64,000 nt of DNA, taken from NCBI GenBank assembly GCA_963970005.1, contig CAXAMN010001237.1, positions 153,315-217,314 of the forward strand. Reading direction: 5' to 3'. Source of the DNA: Durusdinium trenchii. Lineage: Eukaryota; Sar; Dinophyceae; Suessiales; Symbiodiniaceae. A model generated the notes under the pieces. It was not told the DNA's origin, did no database searches, and saw only the letters and a program-made list of their open reading frames with translations. Of the stretch, positions 57,078-64,000 are shown piece after piece; the first letter of the stretch is position 1; every line of letters begins with the position of its first letter. The position numbers were made by a program, and so were the translations under genes.

Positions 57078-57348
57078 TGATCGAGGCTGAGAGGTCGCAT
57101 TCACACCGAATGCACGCTTTCTCACACCGAACGCACGCACTTCTCCCAGAAGTGCGACTCGAGCTTCGGCGCATTTGGCCCACTGACCTGCTTGCAGGTG
57201 GCGGGAGAAGTGGCTCTGCTCCCGTTCGCCTGGTCACGATGGCCCCGGTCTCCAAGGAGGTCAAGGAGGGCTCTTTTTCCCGTTCCCTGCGGAGTAAGGC
57301 TCTGGACTTCTCCTGGGGTGGGTGAGCCCATTGGGACCTGAATCAACG

Positions 57349-57837
57349 GAACTTGGTGACCGCTTCGGTTTTGGGAAGGCAGTTCAGAATGTCTACAGTT
57401 CATTCGGCTTTTTGGCAAGACACAACTCGCTTGCTTGCACCTCTGCAGTCACCTCCGAACTCAAGCGGGTTACCTTCGAGAAACCTCAAACATATGTCCA
57501 AAAGGCCCTTATTAAGGAAGTGAAGAAGCACGTGACGAGGCCAGAGATCGAACCAAATGGCGCCCCCCTTCGTTGGACCTTCGCCCGAAAAACCAGGCTC
57601 TTGGGGTGGGTCCCCGGGCACTGCGCGTCGTGGGGCCCTTTCATCCCTGAGGACGTCAGGCTCCTGGCGCGACTCATCGAACTTGTCGGTTTGATCGAGG
57701 CCAAGGACGGCAGTCTGCCGGTCCCACGGTGCCACGGTGAACGTGTGGAAGCGAAGCTGCAAACGTATACGACGGTGACGTGGCCAGGTGGGGGAACGTA
57801 CTTCTGCCATAAGCACCAGAATGCTTCCACATCTTAG
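57349..57837 (+). CDS. Long open frame, unknown protein
   Basis: A 162-codon frame without stops reads GDRFGFGKAVQNVYSSFGFL and later KPQTYVQKALIKEVKKHVTR, PFIPEDVRLLARLIELVGLI and VEAKLQTYTTVTWPGGGTYF before TAG. The minus strand is also partly open, so chance is not excluded. The FIPEDVRLL stretch is faintly like the FIPTD linker of M16 peptidases, but the surroundings do not fit. I assign no function. Confidence 0.35.
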   Translation, partial: ELGDRFGFGKAVQNVYSSFGFLARHNSLACTSAVTSELKRVTFEKPQTYVQKALIKEVKKHVTRPEIEPNGAPLRWTFARKTRLLGWVPGHCASWGPFIPEDVRLLARLIELVGLIEAKDGSLPVPRCHGERVEAKLQTYTTVTWPGGGTYFCHKHQNASTS

Positions 57838-58344
57838 GGGACTGGTATATAATTACCGTTTTTGATGATAAATTTGTATAAATTTGTTTGTTTTTCATGA
57901 GTGATTTGCAATGTGAGGTTTTTGCCATGTGAGTTTGTCGTCCAAAGTGACCGAACTTCATCGCCGTGTTTGAGGTCAAGAACAGTCCCGTGAGGTCAGT
58001 CACAAAAATGCATTCCGAAAAGAAAGAGAAGTCATTTTTGAAGAAGCTTTCTTCTTTTTCTTGTGTGTTTTTTTTGAGGGCGGGATTTCCCACTCAGGTT
58101 GGTTGGACATTGTGTATGTGCTTTTTCGCATTGTAATAAATTGTTATAATTTATATTAAATTCTCAAACAGATTAGCTCCAGCAGAAAGCCAGAAGGTTC
58201 GATTGTGCACTTACGCTTACCTTTTTTTCAGTATCTAGCAGCTTTAGTCACGAAAGCTAGCGAAGCTAGCTGGAGTTACTCTTGCGATAGCAAGGTTTCT
58301 TTCGACCGGGTGCAAATCCTAACCCCTGATTTTTCAGGTCGAAG
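57838..58344. other. AT-rich stretch without a gene
   Basis: Mostly T-rich DNA with stops in all frames. It leads into a GC-containing segment just before the pyrimidine tract. Confidence 0.5.
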
Positions 58345-58753
58345 ACCCCCCCCCCTCCCCTCCCCTCCGCCCCTCTCCCCTCCTCTCCTCTCCCCTCTCC
58401 CCGCCCCACCTCCCCTCTCCTCCTCCTTGTCTTCCTCCCACCTTCCCTCCCTCCCTCCTCCCTCTTCGCAAGTTCGACTCCGTCCTGTCGTCGCTCTTTG
58501 GCATGCGGTTAGCGTTGCGTATCTTGCGGCCGCACTCGCTCACTCTCACTCTCACTGTCTCACTGTCTCACTGTCTCACTGTCTCACTGTCTCACTGTCT
58601 CACTGTCTCTCTCTCTCTCTCATCTCTCTCATCTCTCTCATCTCTCTCATCTCTCTCATCTCTTTCTCATCTCTCTCATCTCTCTCTCCTCTCTCTCTCT
58701 CTCTCCTCTCTGTCTCTCGTCTTTCCGTCTCTCTTCTCTCTCTTCTCTCGCAG
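58345..58753. repeat. 400-bp pyrimidine tract ending in CAG
   Basis: Nearly pure C/T on the + strand: C-rich CCCCTCC blocks, then CACTGTCT repeated about seven times, then CATCTCT and CTCTCT units, ending TCTCTCGCAG. The sequence after the AG (GGATCCGGGCAAAGAGCCAC) opens a coding-like frame, DPGKEPHIKDSSPLPPKRAP, so the end may act as a 3' splice site. Confidence 0.9.
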
Positions 58754-59174
58754 GAGGATCCGGGCAAAGAGCCACATATAAAGGACTCTTCACCCCTGCC
58801 TCCAAAAAGAGCGCCGTGTTTTTTCCTACCTCGCTGCCCTCCACTTTCCCATTCTGGAGCGCTAGCTTTCGCCCCCCCCCCTTGGCCTCAAGTCAGATAG
58901 TCTTGAAAAGAAGTGAGAAGCAGGGAGGGTTGGCATTTTTCAACTGTTCTGAAAGCTTCCAGCTGATCTTGCACGCCGTTTCTCTGAGTTCGACTTGCTA
59001 TACTCTGGTAGTAGAGCCACCCGCTGAGTCCTGTATGATATACAGAATATAGATCGAAGATATTCGAAGATATTGGCGGCCGCCGGACCCAGACTAAAGC
59101 TTCAAGGGATTTGGAGGCGTTGATTGGTGAGCACAAGATTTTTGGTCATTGCAGTGTTACTACCTTGACCCCAG

Positions 59175-59393
59175 GAGCACGTCGACCGGCAGCTCTTTCT
59201 CATCGTGGAGGCATGCCTCGGGTCAGACGAACAGTGCCTCGTGGCGGTCTTCGTCGGGAGCGTTTCCCCGGCCGAGCGGGCGGTTGACCGGTCGGACCGA
59301 CCGACGAGATCAGGCCTCGTTGCGTCCGCGACAGGTGGTGAGTGCGGGTCGACCAAGCTCTTGGTCTTTGGCCCGAATGGCGCTCTGGTGTGA
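59175..59393 (+). CDS. Candidate exon, unknown
   Basis: After CCCCAG the frame reads EHVDRQLFLIVEACLGSDEQ, then CLVAVFVGSVSPAERAVDRS, and stops at 59391-59393. The first half is coding-like; the second half is less so and a donor may lie near 59270. Family unknown. Confidence 0.35.
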   Translation, partial: EHVDRQLFLIVEACLGSDEQCLVAVFVGSVSPAERAVDRSDRPTRSGLVASATGGECGSTKLLVFGPNGALV

Positions 59394-59938
59394 GTTCAGC
59401 TTTTACCACTTGGTCAGGGAGAAGGCCGCGGAGCGCAGAAGGGCCCGCCCTGTTGGTTTTATGATTTTTCGTGCAATGATTCTCTGAAAAAGGACCCTAG
59501 GGGCTTAGGATGGACCACAGCGGCCGCCACAGGAGTAGTACTTTGACCCCTGCCTTCTTGGGGCCGTTGGGTGGAACAAGGGAGTGGTCAAATTAGGGCT
59601 TCCTCCTGAAAGAAGTCATGGAAGGAAGAGAAGGTGCCCTAAAGATCAGCCCCTCACCTTAAGGCATGACCATTCTTCGTGGTAGCTTTTGTCCTCGGAT
59701 GTCATGTCACTTGTCCTGGATCTAGCCATGCTCTTGTTCTGGGAGACCCTGCGAGCGGATCATACTCGGAGCTGTGGCATCGTTCCATTGACCTCGCGGG
59801 TGAGGTAAACTCTAGAGAAGATGTGGGGTGTGAAAGCGCCACTTGTGTTTTGTGACTCAATCACTTGATGTTTGTTTCGAGCGCGACAGGCCCAATCCAC
59901 CTGTTGCCGGATCCTGAGGATCCTGATGTGCCGGGCAG

Positions 59939-60112
59939 GACCACTTGGAGCTCAAGATCGCGTACTGCGTCGCAATCATCGGAGTGCTTCGCGAATGTCC
60001 CGCAGAGGCGGGAGAACGATCAAGCTTTAGCCACTGCGGCCACAAAACGTGCGTAAAGCGGGCGGCGCGAACTTCACAAGGGTGGTCCATCGCTGTGGGG
60101 ACCTACTTGTAG
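59939..60112 (+). CDS. Candidate exon, Cys-containing, unknown
   Basis: After GGCAG the frame reads DHLELKIAYCVAIIGVLREC, then PAEAGERSSFSHCGHKTC, and runs to TAG at 60110-60112. A competing frame is also open (HLLPDPEDPDVPGRTTW). The hydrophobic start could be a buried helix. No family was recognised. Confidence 0.3.
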   Translation, partial: DHLELKIAYCVAIIGVLRECPAEAGERSSFSHCGHKTCVKRAARTSQGWSIAVGTYL

Positions 60113-62539
60113 GAGGGAAAAGGCAGGTTGCTGTTTGACCAAAAAGCTTGATTCCTTGTCACTCCCAGCTTTCACCAGCCTCACCAGATTTGGAAGCCGA
60201 TGGAAGGTTTCCAGGTTCAACATGGTTCAATCAATCCTTTTTAAAGCAGACTTCATTGATTCATTGATCTCAGGGCCTCTCCAGCTTTGTGGCTGTCCCC
60301 GCATCGGGGGGGGCTTTTTGTCGGTGAAGCTTCGCCATCAACTGTTTGTGGTGGATGCGAGCCATATCAAAAAACTGCGCTCTAGGGGACCTCGCCCTAG
60401 GATTCCAACCGCCATTGATTTCATACGTAGTTTAATGTTTCTCACCTATGGGCTTTGGAATCCTTCCTCTTTGGGTCTGTATGGTCATCCACGCGTTTTC
60501 CTCCGCGTGGCCGAACGAAGGAGGAGCTTCTGGACCGTCACTCGCCCGAGGACAGCGGGAGGGAAGCGACTGGCAGGTTTCCCTGCTCCCTGTCAAAGAA
60601 CCGGGACTGGTCAATAGAAAAAATAGATGAACATACACTGCACACTTATGGTTGTTTTCTCCCTGAAAGCATGATGGAAGTGGATGGCATAGCCCTGAAA
60701 GGATGGCCATGGAATCTGAATAGCAAAGAGGTAGTTTTCACTCCAGTTCCATGACTATACATTTTCAGGGAATGTAACATCTATATACTGTAGATGAACA
60801 TCTGTTCATGCAGTAGACCCCGCCAAGTGGACTCATCTCAAAAGGCCAAGCATGGCAAAGCGTCATGTGGAAAGGTGGGAAGCTTGAAGGGTCGTTGGGA
60901 TCCTTGGATCATGTGGGATTCACGGGCCAGATATCAGTTAACCAGGCCAACCAGGCATGTCATGCATTTCAGCTCAACCAGGCAGATATCAGTTGCAGTG
61001 TGCGCAACTGCGCGTCCATGCTGCGCGTGCTGTGCATGCTATGCCGACTGCGCGTACCACAGCGTTTCGTCGCGTCAGCGCAGGTGGATACGGCGCTTGG
61101 CCCTGAAGGGGCAGAAGCGGGGCACACCGCCGAAGGGGCTGCGAAGCTTTCCTGCGCAGCTGAGCACAAGGACGGCCTGAGCTGAGTGGAAACAACTCAA
61201 GGAGTTCCACTAACCGTTAACCACGTTGTGAATTCTGACTTGATCATTCCGTTTGACTTGAGTGGAGATGGCGTTTACATGCGTTTGCCTTGTAATTACA
61301 TATAACCAAAGTTGGTGCTGAAGGTTTCCTCATTTCCAGGTGGGCTCCGCTCCAGCACCGTGTCAAAAGCTGGGCGTCTCCTCTTTTGATTGGTGTGGCG
61401 TCTGCTTCTCCTCTTTCGCAACTGGAGACAAACCCTCAGAAGAGAAAGGTCTCGTTGTTTCGAAAGGTCTCGTCGCAGAGATCGGATCCGTGGATACTCC
61501 GGGGACTGGGATACTCCAAGGAGACGCCCCACACGTCGGACATGACTGGGGCGTGAAAGGGCATGCTTCCAACCAGCCATTTTTGGGGGCTCAAGAAGGA
61601 AGCAAGGGGATGATGTCTGAAAGTGTCTGGAGGTGAACGGGGATGACGGATGACCTCTGTAGCCATGGAATTGGATGCTTGAATTTGTGGAAGTGGAAGC
61701 CCCTGATCGTGCTCACCCTGGGTGACCCTCCAGCTGATGATCCTGATGCATGTGTCGTCGTATATTCCACCCAACCAACCAATATGATATGATACATCAT
61801 GATAAATTTCGTCCTGAACCAATTTCGGTGGCCTGCCCTTCAGGTGGTTTTGCCGCCCAGAAAGCCGCAACATGCAGAAACCTTACATTCACATTGGACT
61901 CTTCATCGCTCTTTGCCTTTTTTGGCTTGAAACCACCGATGGGGGCGGACGATCATGCTTTGCAGGACGAGAGCCTCGATAGTGAGGACGAAGAATCTGA
62001 GGCCAGCGGGTCTGTCAGTGAATGGCGATGCTGTTAGTCTGAAATGGTTCTGTCAGGCCGGAGCTTTAGATCGAAAAACATGTACATGTAGAAAGACAAA
62101 TCAGATCATAAGCAGAGCTGTCTCTCCAGGATGGATCATGGTAGTGCCGTGTAACAGCCTGGCCAGGATGTCCTGGTTTGATTCTTGAGAAACGGGATTC
62201 GATACTTACTTTTTTGTATTTGAAACTGTCTTTGATCTTGATGTTCTTTTGGAATCTTTTGGATGTGGATGTTCCTTGAACCTTCCTTTCCCTTCTCACA
62301 TCGCTTCGAACCATCCAGCCTTCGGCAGGGCGGCTTGCACCCTGGCGTCCCGGCTCCCCTGCCGCCCTTGCAGACGCGGTCTCCGCCACAGGCGCGGTTT
62401 CTTGGCGGGGGGGGGAGCATGGGGACGAAGCAGGTCAGCCGGCTTTGGGGGGGTTTGGCTTGGGGGAGACCCCCGAGCCGCAAACTCTCGGGGTCGGAAC
62501 GCCGTGTTTCGGTCAGCTCAAAGCGCTGCACATCCAGGC
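60113..62539. other. Only weak coding-like fragments
   Basis: Fragments worth noting: about 60500-60570 (KEELLDRHSPEDSGREATG); an ATG at 61872 opening MQKPYIHIGLFIALCLFWLE, which resembles a signal peptide but stops after 38 codons; and 61940-62020 (DHALQDESLDSEDEESEASG), an acidic run. None is strong enough to call a gene. Confidence 0.3.
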
Positions 62540-63157
62540 AGGACTATTTACAAAGAGGTCTGACTGTTTGATGAGGTGAGCCGAGTGAAAAAGGACACGA
62601 AAAGATACGAATAGCAATTTCTGGAAGATTACGTGACCAAGAGAGTCGAACTGGATTTCGTTCGGGGGATGTTTGCCATGAACGAGAGGGATTGGATGGC
62701 ATCCGATTTTCGAGCTAATATCCCCTTTTATTGGGGTGCATGTGAAGAAATTGGGGAAGACATTGGTTCGGCAAACTCTGGACTCCTTTGAACCACCGGA
62801 CCGGATTAGATTGCAACTCTCGACAGTTGTTCTGTGCTCTTTGTCGTCGAACCATGTCGAAGCGAAGTAGGGTGACAAGCGAAGTGGGCCGACCTCAAGC
62901 AGAAGTGGAAGGACCCTATAGACTATCCCATAGGCACCCCAGCAGGGTCGTACAAGGTCACTTACCCTCTCTTGGGACCGTTGGTCTATCAGAACCTGAC
63001 CCTCCAAAACTGAACGTCGGTTCACATCTCGATTCACATCTCTCCAACGGACGGTTCTCTTGCCACAGCGCTGGGGGCCTCCTGGCCCGCCCAAATCAAA
63101 TGGTCCGGCGCGGCGCAGGAAGCCCAGGAGGAGAATGGCGCTGTCGCGCTGGTTTGA
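62540..63157 (+). pseudogene. Decayed or recoded coding frame with six internal stops, unknown family
   Basis: One frame stays protein-like for about 600 bp without a frame change: LFDEVSRVKKDTKRYE, then QFLEDYVTKRVELDFVRGMF and RDWMASDFRANIPFYWGACE, then QAKWADLKQKWKDPIDYPIG and PAGSYKVTYPLLGPLVYQNL, then SLATALGASWPAQIKWSGAA with QEAQEENGAVALV. It is interrupted by TGA (62561), TAG (62612), TGA (62789), TAG (62807), TGA (62873) and TGA (63011), and ends at TGA (63155). The opposite strand is fully open over 62513-63202, but its translation does not look like a protein. It may be a pseudogene kept in frame, or several true exons split by short introns that happen to keep phase. I do not recognise the protein. 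Confidence 0.45.
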
Positions 63158-64000
63158 GTAGGGAGGCCAGCAAATGTTAGTTGTCCTCAAGGTGTTGTAC
63201 ATACTCTGGCTTGGAGATGGATCTCTGGCTTGGAGATGTGGATTCTCTCAGCAGACGTGGATCCCTGCCTAGTGCCTAGTTTTGCAAGATCCACTCAACA
63301 GACGTGGATCCCTGCCTAGTTGAGTGCGCAAGCATGCGAAAGCCCCTGCTCGGAGAGTGCGAAAGCGCTCACTGGAGTGGGAGAGTGCGCGGCGCTCACA
63401 AGACCCTAGACTATCTTCGACTAATGACTCCAGTGCTTGCAAAGGCCAGCAATATCTTTAAAGCCTTTAGGGTGCAAAAAGAGACGACCGCTTGCGGAGC
63501 TCCAAAAAGGCTTTTACAGCCGATCCCGATCACCCAATGGATCTGTCTCGATGGACCGCATCGTCAGCGACCCTTGCTTGATCTTCTGTCGGGGGGGGCT
63601 CGAGTGAGCGGGCGAGGAGATCAACTTCGGAGAACTTCGAACATGGGTGCTTGCCCCTACAGCTTACCAAGCCTAGTAACATCGGTGAGCAGCTAGCACA
63701 TGCTAGCAAAGAGCATATGCAACTGGATGATTTCAACCTATCTGCGTCCAGTTCTGTATCACCTTGGAGCCAGATTCTGTCTCCCTGTGGCTTTGCGGCT
63801 CGACCGCAGTGCTGAGACCGACGGGAGCGTCGAGACTGGCGAGGTGTTCGGGGTCGAGGGTGGTGGTCGGAATGAATGGATTGACGACAGGAGAAGCTGG
63901 TTGTAGAGGCATCCTAGAGTAGATAGAATATGGGAAGGCTCCCCAAACAATAGACCACATTCTCTTATATAGGTTTTTGGATTTTCTTCATATCTACTCC
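63158..64000. other. No confident gene at the right edge
   Basis: Open stretches at 63304-63690 and 63700-63900 lack any motif. A GTGGATCCCTGCCTAGT repeat occurs twice near 63260-63320. Confidence 0.4.

Larger units (their letters stand above)
54803..57348. other. No confident gene
   Basis: GC-rich frames near 55440-55640 and 57100-57320 are open but unrecognised. Two inverted-repeat elements are listed separately. Confidence 0.35.

Noticed and set aside
62513..63202. 229-codon minus-strand ORF
   Set aside because: Its composition is not protein-like; it is open because the + strand frame is coding-like.

Overview
The window looks like nuclear DNA of a dinoflagellate, most likely a Symbiodiniaceae-type alga. 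The reasons are: recognisable protein segments are cut into many exons of about 40-100 bp, all on the + strand; many inferred introns begin with GC (some GT, a few GA or ambiguous) and end with AG; there are no bacterial features; and introns are full of simple repeats, minisatellites and short inverted-repeat elements. Exon edges were placed by eye from protein family motifs and nearby AG/GT/GC, so ends are approximate by a few bases.

Layout. (1) 1-5.3 kb: an uninterrupted 580-codon gene for a multi-pass membrane protein with a TIR-like N-terminal domain, flanked by two pairs of duplicated noncoding blocks. (2) 7.6-10.6 kb: exons for the N-terminal catalytic domain of an insulinase-type (M16) metallopeptidase, with zinc motif HLLEH and the downstream ligand Glu in AVNSEH. 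(3) 13.4-42.4 kb: exons that fit a two-domain class III nucleotide cyclase: hydrophobic exons (14.7, 17.7 kb), a first cyclase domain (20.2-23.3 kb), more hydrophobic exons (33.2, 34.7, 36.4 kb), and a second cyclase domain (39.3-42.4 kb). The first domain keeps the Asn/Arg catalytic pair but has lost the metal aspartates; the second keeps both aspartates but has lost Asn/Arg. They look like complementary halves in the order C2-like then C1-like. (4) 45.5-53.6 kb: M16 exons again. They begin at the residue that follows the last exon of block 2 and run through the second M16 domain, so the M16 gene appears to be split by about 34.9 kb that holds the cyclase exons. (5) 54-64 kb: an ankyrin-repeat reading frame with a one-base frameshift, several coding-like exons I cannot name, a 400-bp pyrimidine tract, and a stretch at 62.5-63.2 kb that stays coding-like in one frame despite six internal stops.

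The rest is intron or intergenic DNA: a 0.9-kb minisatellite at 29 kb, a 376-bp direct-repeat pair at 31-32 kb, several 80-140 bp elements with 9-24 bp terminal inverted repeats (introner- or MITE-like), and a dispersed minisatellite family related to CTAGTAGC / GGTTGGAGGCCATT. No rRNA, CRISPR array, bacterial mobile element or confident tRNA was found. Most long reading frames not listed are chance overlaps.
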